Source of the DNA: Bifidobacterium breve
GTDB taxonomy: Bacteria; Actinomycetota; Actinomycetes; Nanopelagicales; Nanopelagicaceae
Length of the DNA stretch: 64,000 nt
Direction of reading: 5' to 3'
Assembly: GCA_945883725.1 (NCBI GenBank)
Contig: CAMCXZ010000003.1
Location: 18,162 to 82,161 of the forward strand
Numbering within the stretch: position 1 is the stretch's first letter; every line of letters begins with the position of its first letter. Below, piece after piece: positions 20,084 through 28,889 of this stretch. The notes under the pieces were generated by a model, which saw only the letters and a list, made by a program, of their open reading frames with translations, was not told the origin of the DNA and ran no database searches. Position numbers and translations under genes: made by a program.

Positions 20084-20863
20084 TTAACTAAGCGGCCAAG
20101 TAGTTGGGTTTGGATACTTTGCGCTGCGCCCATCGCCCGATGATTTGCCACGAATTCTTCGCCAAATCCACGGTAAGGCAAAGCTAAAAAACCAAGCAAC
20201 GCTGGTTGCTTTCTTGACCAACCAAGGAGTTGGTTTGGCAGCTGGCAGTGGCAATCGCCAATTTGGATCAAACGGCATACCAAGAACTTCAAGCACGCCT
20301 TGCGCTACACGATCGTGACCAAGTGAATTTAGATGCAGTCGGTCGAATGCTAATAAACGTCGATCGGATAAAAATTGTTTCTCGTTCGCATCAACAATAA
20401 TTGCGCCAACTTCTTTTGCAATGGTGCGAATATTCTTATTGAAAGTACTAAACCGCTCAGCCCACATATCGGCAGTCTTGCCAGTATTTCCAGTTCGCTC
20501 TAGAACTGTAAACAACATTAGCGTTGCCCCAGTTGCAGATAATTTTCTAACTGCATCGTTATAAATCGGGAATACATTTTCTGGGCGATAGCCAGGTCGC
20601 AAAACATCATTTGCGCCAGCATGAAAAGAAACTAAAGTTTCTTTGCCTGTGATTAGTGGAATTGCTTGTGGTACTTGATCGGCAGTAACTTGGAATACCA
20701 GTTTGCCGCGAATCGCTAAATTCACATAAGTAAAATCTGGTGATTGAGTTGTTAATACATCAGCAACCCGATCAGCCCAACCACGGAAATTTCCATCAAT
20801 GATCTCATCGGTCATGCCTTCGGTGAATGAATCACCGAGTGCAATAAATCTTTGATAAGTCAT
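20084..20863 (-). CDS. SGNH/GDSL hydrolase
   Basis: Esterase/lipase-like protein of 259 residues. Block I is FIALGDSFTEG (Ser12), block III is HAGANDVLRPG, and the catalytic Asp-His pair is DRLHLNSLGH near residue 177. No secretion signal is visible, so it probably acts in the cytoplasm on acyl or acetyl esters. The last 50 residues are unusual: hydrophobic and aromatic (AWFFSFALPWIWRRIRG) and may touch the membrane. It follows rlmB with a 2-base gap, at the end of the carD-ispDF-cysS-rlmB run. Confidence 0.88.
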   Translation of the reverse strand: MTYQRFIALGDSFTEGMTDEIIDGNFRGWADRVADVLTTQSPDFTYVNLAIRGKLVFQVTADQVPQAIPLITGKETLVSFHAGANDVLRPGYRPENVFPIYNDAVRKLSATGATLMLFTVLERTGNTGKTADMWAERFSTFNKNIRTIAKEVGAIIVDANEKQFLSDRRLLAFDRLHLNSLGHDRVAQGVLEVLGMPFDPNWRLPLPAAKPTPWLVKKATSVAWFFSFALPWIWRRIRGKSSGDGRSAKYPNPTTWPLS

Positions 20864-20865
20864 GA

Positions 20866-21852
20866 TTATTTCGTTCGACGTTGCTCGTCTACCCAGAAGA
20901 GAGCAATCGAGGTTGCCACGCTTGCATTAAGGGATTCAGTAGCTGAATTCATTGGAATTGAAACAACTAGATCGCATTTCTCACGTACTAGTCTAGAAAG
21001 GCCTTTGCCTTCACTGCCAACTACGATCATTAGCGACTCGGTAGCAACTTTCATGCCACTAAGTGATTCATCGCTTTCGCCATCTAATCCGATTACAAAG
21101 CAGCCTAATTTCTTAGCTTCTTCGATGGTGCGAGCCAAGTTAGTTACTTGGGCAACTGGCATGCGTGCAGCAGCTCCAGCTGATGCTTTCCAGGCTGAAG
21201 CAGTCATAGCAGCTGCGCGACGTTCAGTCATTACAACACCATTTACTCCGAAAGCTCCTGCGCTACGGATGATCGCACCAAGGTTTCGTGGATCAGTAAC
21301 ACCGTCTAGTGCCACAATTAACATTGGATTCTTTGCGCGTTGAGTTATCTCTTCGAAGCTTGAATATTGGTAAGGCTTGATTGCCAGAATGATGCCTTGG
21401 CTATTTGGTGAGATTCCTTCAACTTCGGCGCGGTGAACTTCGCGAATCGGCAGTTGTAAGTGCAGCGCCAATTGTAGTGACTCTGCAACGCGATCATCGA
21501 TATCAATTCCGCGAGCAACCAGTACTTCAGTTGCCGGAACTGAGGCGCGTAGCGCTTCAAGTACTGCGTTACGACCTGCGACAATTTCACCCTTTGGTTT
21601 ATCAATTCTTGAATTGCGACCAGCTGAACTTCGTGGAGTTGTTCCGGTACGAGGAGTTGTACCCGCGCGCGGATTAGCTTTTGCTTTCTCAGCAGCTTTC
21701 TTACGCTTGGCAGCTGCGTGATAAGGACGGTCTTCGGCTTTTGGAGTCGGACCTTTACCCGTTAAACGCTTTTTATTCTTACCACCGGTACCGGTTGTTG
21801 GACCTTTTTTAGATCCACGTATTGCGCCTTTGCGCTCTGAATTACCGGCCAT
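20866..21852 (-). CDS. rlmB: 23S rRNA 2'-O-methyltransferase RlmB (TrmH/SpoU family)
   Basis: AdoMet-dependent ribose methyltransferase, expected to modify G2251 of 23S rRNA. The first ~80 residues are basic and low-complexity (Gly, Lys, Thr, Pro-rich), typical of the actinobacterial form. Then comes the substrate-binding domain (GRNAVLEALRA) and the knotted SpoU domain with VTDPRNLGAIIRSAGAFG, IVVGSEGKGLSRLV and ESLNASVATSIALF. The 328-residue gene starts directly after the cysS stop with no gap. The order cysS-rlmB matches mycobacteria. Confidence 0.94.
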   Translation of the reverse strand: MAGNSERKGAIRGSKKGPTTGTGGKNKKRLTGKGPTPKAEDRPYHAAAKRKKAAEKAKANPRAGTTPRTGTTPRSSAGRNSRIDKPKGEIVAGRNAVLEALRASVPATEVLVARGIDIDDRVAESLQLALHLQLPIREVHRAEVEGISPNSQGIILAIKPYQYSSFEEITQRAKNPMLIVALDGVTDPRNLGAIIRSAGAFGVNGVVMTERRAAAMTASAWKASAGAAARMPVAQVTNLARTIEEAKKLGCFVIGLDGESDESLSGMKVATESLMIVVGSEGKGLSRLVREKCDLVVSIPMNSATESLNASVATSIALFWVDEQRRTK

Positions 21853-23262
21853 TTAATTGCTACCTTCTGAACGAGAGATCGACCAACGTGGTCCTTGAGC
21901 TGTGTCTTCAATTGAAATACCAAGTGCGATTAAGCCATCGCGAATTTGATCGGATGCGGCAAAATCTTTGCGGTCCCTTGCTGCGGTTCGTTGCGCAAGA
22001 ACTAAAGTAATAACGCCATCTAGCGCGACAGTTAGTGACTCGCCCTGTTCTCCGCTGGCAAATGCTGGATCAAACGGGTCGCAACCAAGTACTTCAAGTG
22101 CACCACGAATAAAGCTGGCCGCGCTTGCAATACCTGCATTGTCATTCTCGGTTATTGCGCTATTTCCCAAGCGTAATTGCTCTGAAATTCCAGCCAGTGC
22201 TTGCGGAACTGCTAAATCTTCATTCATCGCAGCCACAAAATCATGAGATAAAGCTGGTTCTGGCTGACTACCTAAAATTTCGGTCGCGCGCATTAGAAAG
22301 TTTTCTATCCGGCGGAAACCAACTGCTGACTCTTCCAGGGCCGCCGGTGAGTACTCGAGCATTGATCGGTAATGAGCGCTGCCTAAATACCAACGTAGTT
22401 CAATTCCGCGAACGCTCTTTAATAATTCAGTAACTTGTAGAGAATTACCAAGTGACTTAGACATTTTTTCACCAGATGCGGTTACCCAAGCATTGTGTAA
22501 CCAACGTTTGGCAAAGCCATATCCAGCTGCTTCAGATTGCGCAATTTCATTTTCGTGATGTGGAAAAATTAAATCTAGCCCACCACCGTGAATATCAAAC
22601 TCAGCACCAAGATAAGCATGTGCCATTGCCGAACATTCAATATGCCAACCTGGTCGTCCGTCACCCCATGGTGTTGGCCAAAATGGATCACCAGCTTTAG
22701 CAGCTTTCCAAAGCGCAAAATCTCGCACATCTCGCTTGAAAGTTTCGTCAGCATCTTGCGCTGGTAATAAATCATCAATATTTTGGTTTGAGAGAGTTAA
22801 GTAAGAATTTAACTTGCGAACTTCTAAATAGACATCGCCATTACCAGGCGCATATGCGTAGCCTCGCTCAATTAAAGATGCAATCAAATCAATCATTTGG
22901 GTGATGTGACCGGTTGCGCGCGGTTCGTAAGTTGGTGGTAAAACATTTAGCGCTGTATATGCATCAGTGAATGCGCGCTCGTACTTAAGGGCAACTGCCC
23001 ACCAAGGCGCTTGTTCGTGAACTGCCTTATGTAAAATCTTGTCATCAATATCTGTTACGTTGCGAATAAAGGTGGTTTGGTAACCTGACTTAACTAACCA
23101 ACGTCGCAAAATATCGAAGTTAACGCCGCTACGAATGTGGCCAATATGTGGCGGCGCTTGAACGGTGGCACCGCACAGGTAAATACTCGCTTTGCCCGGC
23201 TGCAGTGGAATAAATTCTGAGACGGTTCGCGACAACGTGTCATATAGCTTTAGCGAACTCAT
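21853..23262 (-). CDS. cysS: Cysteinyl-tRNA synthetase
   Basis: Class I aminoacyl-tRNA synthetase that charges tRNA-Cys. The 469-residue protein has the zinc/cysteine-binding YLCGATVQAPPHIGHIRSG with the HIGH motif, the second zinc ligands around HIECSAMAHAYLG, and KMSKS in GEKMSKSLGN. The length and the DALR-like C-terminus fit CysS rather than MshC of mycothiol synthesis, which is shorter. A TAGACT box six bases before the ATG suggests its own leaderless promoter, although ispDF is only 23 bases upstream. Confidence 0.95.
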   Translation of the reverse strand: MSSLKLYDTLSRTVSEFIPLQPGKASIYLCGATVQAPPHIGHIRSGVNFDILRRWLVKSGYQTTFIRNVTDIDDKILHKAVHEQAPWWAVALKYERAFTDAYTALNVLPPTYEPRATGHITQMIDLIASLIERGYAYAPGNGDVYLEVRKLNSYLTLSNQNIDDLLPAQDADETFKRDVRDFALWKAAKAGDPFWPTPWGDGRPGWHIECSAMAHAYLGAEFDIHGGGLDLIFPHHENEIAQSEAAGYGFAKRWLHNAWVTASGEKMSKSLGNSLQVTELLKSVRGIELRWYLGSAHYRSMLEYSPAALEESAVGFRRIENFLMRATEILGSQPEPALSHDFVAAMNEDLAVPQALAGISEQLRLGNSAITENDNAGIASAASFIRGALEVLGCDPFDPAFASGEQGESLTVALDGVITLVLAQRTAARDRKDFAASDQIRDGLIALGISIEDTAQGPRWSISRSEGSN

Positions 23263-23268
23263 TAGTGA

Positions 23269-23274
23269 AGTCTA
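23269..23274 (-). promoter_or_regulatory. -10 element for leaderless cysS mRNA
   Basis: Minus-strand TAGACT, six bases, then ATG 23262, inside the 23-base ispDF-cysS gap. It may be an internal promoter. Confidence 0.5.
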
Positions 23275-23285
23275 TCGGTCGTTTC

Positions 23286-24416
23286 TCAAACCTTAAAAAC
23301 GAGCGCTGAAGCAATGGCTGCGATGCCTTTACCTTCACCTGTTATGCCAAGTCCATCGGTAGTTGTGGCTAATAGTGATACTGGTGCTCCATTTAGTGCA
23401 GCAGAAAGAGCGGCAATTGCTTCTTTACGGCGTCCTGCCAACTTCGGACGATTACCGATTACTTGAATTGAAACATTTGAGATGGCAAACCCGGCTTTAG
23501 TAATTATCGAAAGTGTCTCTGACAATAATTTTGCGCCACTCGCGCCAGCATATTCAGGTCGATCGGTTCCAAAGTTTGAACCTAGATCGCCTAAACCAGT
23601 TGCCGCAAAAAGTGAATCGCAAATTGCATGCGCAGCAACATCACCATCGGAATGTCCAGCAACACCAACTTCACCTGGCCAATTAATACAACCTAACCAA
23701 AGTTCACGTCCAGCTTCGAATGCGTGCGCATCAACACCTACACCAGTTAAGAATTCTTTATTTGCGCCAAGGAAGTTGTATGCAGTTGCTAAATCTACCG
23801 GCGTCGTAATTTTCAATGCGCGTTCTTCGCCGGCTATTACCAAAACTTTAAATCCGGCACTTTCAACTAGGGCCGCATCATCAGTACCTTCAGCATTTGT
23901 GGCATGTGCTTTTTTGAGCGCAGAAAATTCAAAGCCTTGTGGGGTTTGGATATTACGTAAGTCTGCGCGATTAGGAGTTGTGGTTACATATCCATCTGCA
24001 TCAACACTCTTGATCGTATCTACTTGAGGCACGCCAGGTATTACCGCTACTTCTCCAGTTTGCAGAGCTGACAAAATGCGATTAGTTAAATCTGTTGTTG
24101 CTAAAGCGCGAGCAGCATCATGAATCAATACATATTGCGTATCACTTGAAATCGCGGCCAGACCAGCCCTAATTGATTCTGAACGAGTTGAGCCGCCAAC
24201 TACAACAGTTACGGCATCACCTAGAAGTGTTTGAAATTGACTTAGATGAGAAGCCGGAGCTGTAACGATTACTTGATCGACAGCTGGTGAAATTGCGGCC
24301 ACCGCATGTTCGATTAAAGTGCGATTACCCAATTGAATCAAAGCTTTTGGAAGATCAGCACCGAATCTAACGCCGGATCCGGCAGCAGCAATAATTGCTG
24401 CAACATGGCCAGACAT
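23286..24416 (-). CDS. ispDF: Bifunctional IspD-IspF enzyme of the MEP isoprenoid pathway
   Basis: Fusion of 376 residues. The N-terminal ~215 residues are 2-C-methyl-D-erythritol 4-phosphate cytidylyltransferase, with the CTP loop [17 protein letters not shown] and LIHDAARAL. Residues ~222-376 are 2-C-methyl-D-erythritol 2,4-cyclodiphosphate synthase, with VGVDAHAF and [20 protein letters not shown] carrying the zinc ligands. Both domains look complete. In mycobacteria the two genes are adjacent but separate; here one ORF holds both. IspE, which acts between them, is not in the window. Shine-Dalgarno CGGAG lies 8 bases upstream, and carD is 22 bases before it. Confidence 0.96.
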   Translation of the reverse strand: MSGHVAAIIAAAGSGVRFGADLPKALIQLGNRTLIEHAVAAISPAVDQVIVTAPASHLSQFQTLLGDAVTVVVGGSTRSESIRAGLAAISSDTQYVLIHDAARALATTDLTNRILSALQTGEVAVIPGVPQVDTIKSVDADGYVTTTPNRADLRNIQTPQGFEFSALKKAHATNAEGTDDAALVESAGFKVLVIAGEERALKITTPVDLATAYNFLGANKEFLTGVGVDAHAFEAGRELWLGCINWPGEVGVAGHSDGDVAAHAICDSLFAATGLGDLGSNFGTDRPEYAGASGAKLLSETLSIITKAGFAISNVSIQVIGNRPKLAGRRKEAIAALSAALNGAPVSLLATTTDGLGITGEGKGIAAIASALVFKV

Positions 24417-24438
24417 AAGTGCTCCGATCGAGCTTAAA

Positions 24439-24921
24439 TTAAGAAGCTAAGACCTCGTCGAGGATAACTGATGCTTTTTCTTCATCGGTGCGCTCAGCGA
24501 GAGCTAGTTCAGAAACCAGAATCTGCTTTGCCTTAGAAAGCATGCGCTTCTCACCAGCAGAAAGACCACGGTCAAGATCACGGCGATAAAGATCGCGCAC
24601 AACTTCAGCAACCTTGATTACATCACCGGAAGCTAATTTTTCAAGATTTGCCTTGTAGCGACGAGACCAGTTTGTTGGCTCTTCGGTATAAGGCTGGCGT
24701 AGAACACTGAAAACACGGTCAAGCCCGGCGCTATCTACAACATCGCGCACTCCGACCAGGTCAACATTTTCAGCTGGCACTCGTACCGTTAAATCGCCTT
24801 GGGCCACCTTTAAAACTAAGTAGGTTTTTTCTTCGCCCTTTATCACTCGAGTTTCAATTGCCTCGATTAGCGCTGCGCCGTGATGAGGGTAAACAACAGT
24901 TTCGCCTACTTTAAATGACAT
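24439..24921 (-). CDS. carD: CarD family RNA polymerase-binding transcription regulator
   Basis: Global regulator that binds the RNA polymerase beta subunit and stabilises open promoter complexes, notably at rRNA genes. The protein of 160 residues starts [20 protein letters not shown], with the Tudor-like RNAP-interaction domain in the first 60 residues and a helical DNA-binding domain after it ([37 protein letters not shown]). The start at 24921 is chosen over 24945 because GAAGGG lies at the right distance and the family begins here. It heads the ispDF-cysS-rlmB run. Confidence 0.93.
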   Translation of the reverse strand: MSFKVGETVVYPHHGAALIEAIETRVIKGEEKTYLVLKVAQGDLTVRVPAENVDLVGVRDVVDSAGLDRVFSVLRQPYTEEPTNWSRRYKANLEKLASGDVIKVAEVVRDLYRRDLDRGLSAGEKRMLSKAKQILVSELALAERTDEEKASVILDEVLAS

Positions 24922-25069
24922 TGGGAGCCCTTCGTTAGGGGCCAATCATACCAGCAACTAGTGAGGGTAGTCACCTTGGGTATTGAGCCTGTATTTCACT
25001 GGCTTTAGCCGCTATTTCTCATGAGAGAATAAGCGTGCATTGTTGAGCAAATAATTCTTGGGAGAAAAA

Positions 25070-25555
25070 ATGCAATTACGTAAGGTTGCGATCAGTTTAA
25101 TAATTACTGCTTCTCTCTCGACTTTAACTGCATGCGGTGCTGGCGAAAATGCAGCTGCTCGCAACATCACTAAAGTTACCGATGGCGCAGAAACTGAAGT
25201 CTTAACTGATACCAGCGCGCTGAAGCTTCGCGGCTTCTTATTGGTTGCTCAGCCAGATGGCAGCGCAGTATTAGTTGGCACCATTATTAACGCAAACTCA
25301 ACATCTGATTCATTGCTCGGAATCTCAGTAAATAATGTACTTGCCACACTTGCCACTGAATCGAATGTGATTTCTGAAAATTTCCCAATGATTTTCGAAG
25401 GCGACTCAGCAAATGCAAAAGCAGTAATACCTGGCCTGGGCGTAAAAGCTGGCAACACAGTTGATGTTTCTTTCTTCTTTAATACTGCTGGCGTAGTTAC
25501 CGTAAAAGCTATTGTGCGCGACAAGCGCGATACTTACGCCGGCGTAACTGCTTAA
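25070..25555 (+). CDS. LpqE-like lipoprotein
   Basis: Secreted lipoprotein of 161 residues: basic start MQLRK, hydrophobic core and lipobox LTAC with lipidated Cys22. The mature part is a beta-rich domain (LRGFLLVAQPDGSAVLVGTI, KAVIPGLGVKAGNTVDVSFF) similar to copper-chaperone-like or DUF461-type folds. Sequence recognition alone is weak, but the divergent place next to carD equals that of mycobacterial lpqE. Shine-Dalgarno GGGAG lies just upstream of ATG 25070. Its stop shares TTAA with the stop of regX3. Function is not known. Confidence 0.75.
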   Translation: MQLRKVAISLIITASLSTLTACGAGENAAARNITKVTDGAETEVLTDTSALKLRGFLLVAQPDGSAVLVGTIINANSTSDSLLGISVNNVLATLATESNVISENFPMIFEGDSANAKAVIPGLGVKAGNTVDVSFFFNTAGVVTVKAIVRDKRDTYAGVTA

Positions 25556-26238
25556 GCTTCTAGTTTGTAACCAAGCCCGCGAACGGTCTGAATAAAAACT
25601 GGATTCGCTGGATCTGATTCAATTTTTGCACGCAAGCGCTTGATGTGAACGTCAAGCGTTTTGGTATCGCCCACGTAATCGCTTCCCCAAACCCGATCAA
25701 TTAACTGCATACGTGTTAATACTCGGCCCGAGTTGCGCATCAAGAATTCAAGTAACTCAAACTCCTTGAGCGGTAATGAGATTGATGCGTTATTGACGCT
25801 TACTTGGTGGCGGTCAACATCCATACGGACTGGCCCAGCAACGAGTGAGCCATTGTCTTCAGTAATTTCACCTAGGTCACTATGTCGGCGCAATACTGCT
25901 CGAATACGGGCAATTAGCTCTCGTGATGAATATGGCTTGGTGACGTAATCGTCGGCACCGAGTTCAAGCCCAACCACTTTATCAATTTCAGCATCTTTGG
26001 CAGTCAACATAATGATTGGTACCGCAGATCGGGTGCGTAACTGCTTGCAAACTTCAGTTCCAGATAAGCCTGGCAACATCAAGTCAAGTAATACTAAATC
26101 GGCGCCATGCTTATCAAATAGTTCAACAGCTGCTGTACCAGTGTCGGCTACGACAACATCAAAGCCTTCTTTACCTAACAGATAGGCCAACGCCTCAGAA
26201 AAAGATTCTTCATCCTCGACCACTAAAATTCGGGTCAT
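25552..26238 (-). CDS. regX3: Phosphate-type response regulator RegX3 (PhoP-like)
   Basis: OmpR/PhoB-family transcription factor of 228 residues. The receiver domain has the acidic pair near residues 8-9, phospho-acceptor Asp52 in LVLLDLMLPG and the lysine of DDYVTKPYS. The winged-helix domain spans about 130-226 (VLTRMQLIDRVWGSDYVGDTKTLDVHIKRLR). It overlaps the stop of senX3 by one base and uses GGAGG for translation. It is expected to bind the repeat array between senX3 and phoU and to control phosphate genes. Confidence 0.93.
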   Translation of the reverse strand: MTRILVVEDEESFSEALAYLLGKEGFDVVVADTGTAAVELFDKHGADLVLLDLMLPGLSGTEVCKQLRTRSAVPIIMLTAKDAEIDKVVGLELGADDYVTKPYSSRELIARIRAVLRRHSDLGEITEDNGSLVAGPVRMDVDRHQVSVNNASISLPLKEFELLEFLMRNSGRVLTRMQLIDRVWGSDYVGDTKTLDVHIKRLRAKIESDPANPVFIQTVRGLGYKLEA

Positions 26239-27323
26239 TATTTTTCCTCCTGGTTGGTTGATTGATAACTCTCAGATTCAATGAATTCTGGCAATCTGAT
26301 TGTGAATGTGCTTCCGGAGCCTTCGCTGCTCCAGACCGAGATATCTCCGCCATGATTAGTGGCCACGTGCTTAACGATCGAAAGTCCTAGTCCAGTTCCG
26401 CCAGTTGCTCGCGAACGCGCCGGATCTACTCGATAGAAACGCTCAAATATTCGTTCGATTTCTTTCTCTGGAATTCCAATGCCTTGATCGGTTACCGAGA
26501 TCTCGACTAAATTATCTTTGCATGTTAACACGATCGCTACTTGAGTTGAATCTGGGCTGTAGTTGATGGCATTTTCAATTAAATTGCTAATCGCCATCTC
26601 TAATTGACTGCGCTCGCCTAAAACAAAATGATCTGCGATTGGCAGAAATACCAAAGATATTTTTCGTTTTTCGGCAGTTAGTCGAGATTCATCTATCGCT
26701 TCATTAATTAAGTCAGTCATTGAGTAAGGTTGTGCATTTTTAAGCGGGTCGCCATCTTGCAGGCGAGATAAGTTAATAATCTCCTGAACTAAATCAGTTA
26801 GACGCTTAGCTTCGATCTGCATTCGGCCGGCAAATTTTTCAACAGCTTCTTTATCGTCACTCGCTTCGAGGACTGCTTCACTTAAGATTGAAAGTGCTCC
26901 GATTGGAGTTTTAAGTTCATGCGAAATATTTGCCACAAAGTCACGTCTAATCGCATCGAGACGGCGGAATTCACTATCATCGAAAATTAGCGCAACGATT
27001 AATCCTTCAGAACCGATTGGTGAAACACGAACCAATAGATCATGGGTTCCTTGGCCAATCGGACCACGTGGTAATTCAACGGTTGCTTCTTGATAAACAT
27101 TTGAGCGGCGCACTGCGCGCACTAAATTAAGAAGTGGCGTCGAAACCAGGCGACCATCGCGAATCATTGATAGTGCGCCAGTGCCGGCAGAAGAGGAAAG
27201 TACTTGCTCACCCGGGGCGAGAATTAAATACTCAGCATCGAGAATTTCCAATAGCTCAAGCAATGAATCAGGAATTTCCCAGCCGCTTTCGACTGCTACT
27301 TCCTTATCTCGGCGCCAGAACAT
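26238..27323 (-). CDS. senX3: Sensor histidine kinase SenX3/PhoR-like, no membrane segment
   Basis: HisKA kinase of 361 residues that phosphorylates RegX3. Residues 15-115 resemble a PAS-like sensor domain, the phospho-acceptor is His135 in NISHELKTPIGALS, and the ATPase domain carries NLIENAINYSP, DQGIGIPEKEIERIFERFYR and GGTGLGLSIVKHV. Usual SenX3/PhoR proteins have one or two N-terminal membrane helices; none is visible here. An in-frame stop lies 22-24 bases upstream of the ATG with no alternative start, so the short form is real if the assembly is right. TACGAT six bases before the ATG predicts a leaderless mRNA. Confidence 0.92.
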   Translation of the reverse strand: MFWRRDKEVAVESGWEIPDSLLELLEILDAEYLILAPGEQVLSSSAGTGALSMIRDGRLVSTPLLNLVRAVRRSNVYQEATVELPRGPIGQGTHDLLVRVSPIGSEGLIVALIFDDSEFRRLDAIRRDFVANISHELKTPIGALSILSEAVLEASDDKEAVEKFAGRMQIEAKRLTDLVQEIINLSRLQDGDPLKNAQPYSMTDLINEAIDESRLTAEKRKISLVFLPIADHFVLGERSQLEMAISNLIENAINYSPDSTQVAIVLTCKDNLVEISVTDQGIGIPEKEIERIFERFYRVDPARSRATGGTGLGLSIVKHVATNHGGDISVWSSEGSGSTFTIRLPEFIESESYQSTNQEEK

Positions 27324-27329
27324 AGCCTT

Positions 27330-27335
27330 ATCGTA
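27330..27335 (-). promoter_or_regulatory. -10 element for leaderless senX3-regX3 mRNA
   Basis: Minus-strand TACGAT, six bases (AAGGCT), then ATG 27323. Confidence 0.55.
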
Positions 27336-27370
27336 GAGAAGAGATCACTTGGAGTACTACCTAATCAGCC

Positions 27371-27426
27371 ATTTACACCCCTTTCACCCAGATATTTACC
27401 TCGGATTTGCGACCCGTTCACTTAAT
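27371..27426. promoter_or_regulatory. PHO-box-like array of five direct repeats
   Basis: Five units start at 27371 (ATTTACACCCC), 27382 (TTTCACCCAGA), 27394 (ATTTACCTCGG), 27405 (ATTTGCGACCC) and 27416 (GTTCACTTAAT), spaced 11, 12, 11 and 11 bases. The core TTYAC resembles the 11-base PHO-box direct repeat bound by actinobacterial PhoP/RegX3. It lies 39-94 bases upstream of the predicted phoU transcription start and 48-103 from that of senX3, so it may serve both promoters. Confidence 0.75.
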
Positions 27427-27452
27427 AACCCGCATCCGAAGTGCTGAAGGTC

Positions 27453-27458
27453 TAAGTT
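27453..27458 (+). promoter_or_regulatory. -10 element for leaderless phoU mRNA
   Basis: TAAGTT, six bases (ATGCCC), then ATG 27465. The PHO-box-like array ends 26 bases upstream of this hexamer. Confidence 0.55.
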
Positions 27459-27464
27459 ATGCCC

Positions 27465-28121
27465 ATGCGCGATTCCTTTCATGATGACTTAGACGGCATT
27501 GGTACTTCCCTTGTCGAAATGGGCCATCTGGTCAATAAAGCAATGGAGCGTGCGACCACTGCCCTACTAACCGCAGACCTTAAAGTTGCCGAAGAAATCA
27601 TTTCCGAAGACGATGCAATTGATGACATGCAGCATGACATTGAGGCGCGAGCGATAAATTTGATGGCCCGTCAACAACCAGTTGCCGGCGACCTGCGTAC
27701 TTTGGTTACATCCCTTCGCATGAGTGCTGACCTAGAGCGCATGGGCGACTTGGCACATCACGTAGCTAAGTTAACTCGCATGCGTTACCCAGCTGCGGCT
27801 GTGCCACCAGAGCTTGTTCTAACTTTGCAAGAAATGGGTAATGTGACAGCTCGCATCACTCAAAAAGCAATTGGCGTTATTGAGTCACGCAATCTTGAAG
27901 CGGCGCTACAACTTGAAAAAGATGATGACGAGATGGACATTCTGCACCGTCGTTTATTTGAAATCTTGCTTGATGATTCTTGGCCATATGGAATTGAAAC
28001 CGCTATCGATATGACTCTGCTTGGCCGCTATTACGAGCGTTGCTCAGACCACGCAGTTTCGATTGCCCGCCGTGTCTATTACTTAGTCACCGGCGAGTAC
28101 GCAAATTCTGCAAATAATTAA
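27465..28121 (+). CDS. phoU: Phosphate signalling protein PhoU
   Basis: Helical-bundle regulator that links phosphate uptake to the histidine kinase, usually damping the response when phosphate is plentiful. The protein of 218 residues starts MRDSFHDDLDGIGTSL and has the two PhoU repeats with metal-binding motifs (EEDADDM-like SEDDAIDDMQHDIEARAIN and KDDDEMDILHRRLFEIL). ATG 27465 is preferred over 27459 because TAAGTT lies six bases before it and the family begins here. It is divergent from senX3-regX3, as in Streptomyces phoU-phoRP. No pst genes are in the window. It ends directly against gpmA. Confidence 0.95.
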   Translation: MRDSFHDDLDGIGTSLVEMGHLVNKAMERATTALLTADLKVAEEIISEDDAIDDMQHDIEARAINLMARQQPVAGDLRTLVTSLRMSADLERMGDLAHHVAKLTRMRYPAAAVPPELVLTLQEMGNVTARITQKAIGVIESRNLEAALQLEKDDDEMDILHRRLFEILLDDSWPYGIETAIDMTLLGRYYERCSDHAVSIARRVYYLVTGEYANSANN

Positions 28122-28871
28122 TTACTTCTTTCCTTGATTTGCAACTGCTTGAATTGCGGCAGCTGCGGCAGCTGGATCTAAATATTCGCCACCACGTTTA
28201 ATTGGTTTCAAATCTGCATCCAATTTATAAAGCAGTGGAATTCCAGTTGGAATATTTAGCTCAGCGATATCAGATTCTGAAATTCCGTCGAGATGCTTAA
28301 CTAGCGCGCGTAATGAATTTCCGTGCGCAGTAACCAAAACTCGCTTGCCAGCTCGTAGATCGGGCACAATATTGCCGGTCCAATACGGAATCATGCGGGT
28401 GACCACATCTTTTAAACACTCTGTTGCGGGCAGATCTGAACCTAAGTCAACGTAGCGAGCATCACCGGTTTGGCTATATTGATCATTGGCATCAATTGGT
28501 GGTGGTGGCACGTCGTATGAACGGCGCCAAAGTTTAAATTGTTCTTCGCCATAAGTAGCTAGCGTTTCTTTCTTATCTTTACCTTGCAGCGCACCGTAAT
28601 GGCGCTCATTTAAGCGCCAAGAACGATTTACTGGAATCCAATGTCGATCGCATGCATCGAGTGCTAACTGCGAGGTATGAATAGCGCGACGAAGTAATGA
28701 AGTGTGAACTACATCGGGCAATAATCCATTTTCAGCGAGTAACTTTCCACCGCGAGTAGCTTCAGCTTCACCGGCAGCAGATAGACGAACATCTACCCAG
28801 CCAGTGAAAAGATTCTTGGCATTCCATTCGCTTTCACCATGGCGCAAAAGGATTAATTCAAAGTTGCTCAT
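28122..28871 (-). CDS. gpmA: 2,3-bisphosphoglycerate-dependent phosphoglycerate mutase
   Basis: Glycolytic/gluconeogenic enzyme that interconverts 3- and 2-phosphoglycerate via a phosphohistidine. The 249-residue protein has [18 protein letters not shown] (catalytic His near residue 10), [26 protein letters not shown] and [17 protein letters not shown] with the second histidine. It is the complete dPGM form. A TAGGAT box six bases before ATG indicates its own leaderless promoter. The order mshA-ybjN-gpmA-senX3-regX3 equals that in mycobacteria. Confidence 0.97.
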   Translation of the reverse strand: MSNFELILLRHGESEWNAKNLFTGWVDVRLSAAGEAEATRGGKLLAENGLLPDVVHTSLLRRAIHTSQLALDACDRHWIPVNRSWRLNERHYGALQGKDKKETLATYGEEQFKLWRRSYDVPPPPIDANDQYSQTGDARYVDLGSDLPATECLKDVVTRMIPYWTGNIVPDLRAGKRVLVTAHGNSLRALVKHLDGISESDIAELNIPTGIPLLYKLDADLKPIKRGGEYLDPAAAAAAIQAVANQGKK

Positions 28872-28877
28872 ATCGCA

Positions 28878-28883
28878 ATCCTA
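28878..28883 (-). promoter_or_regulatory. -10 element for leaderless gpmA mRNA
   Basis: Minus-strand TAGGAT, six bases (TGCGAT), then ATG 28871, overlapping the 3' gap after the YbjN gene. Confidence 0.55.
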
Positions 28884-28889
28884 GATGAA

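Noticed and set aside
21853..23262. MshC (mycothiol Cys ligase) instead of CysS
   Set aside because: Length, C-terminal domain and gene order with rlmB and ispDF fit CysS better.
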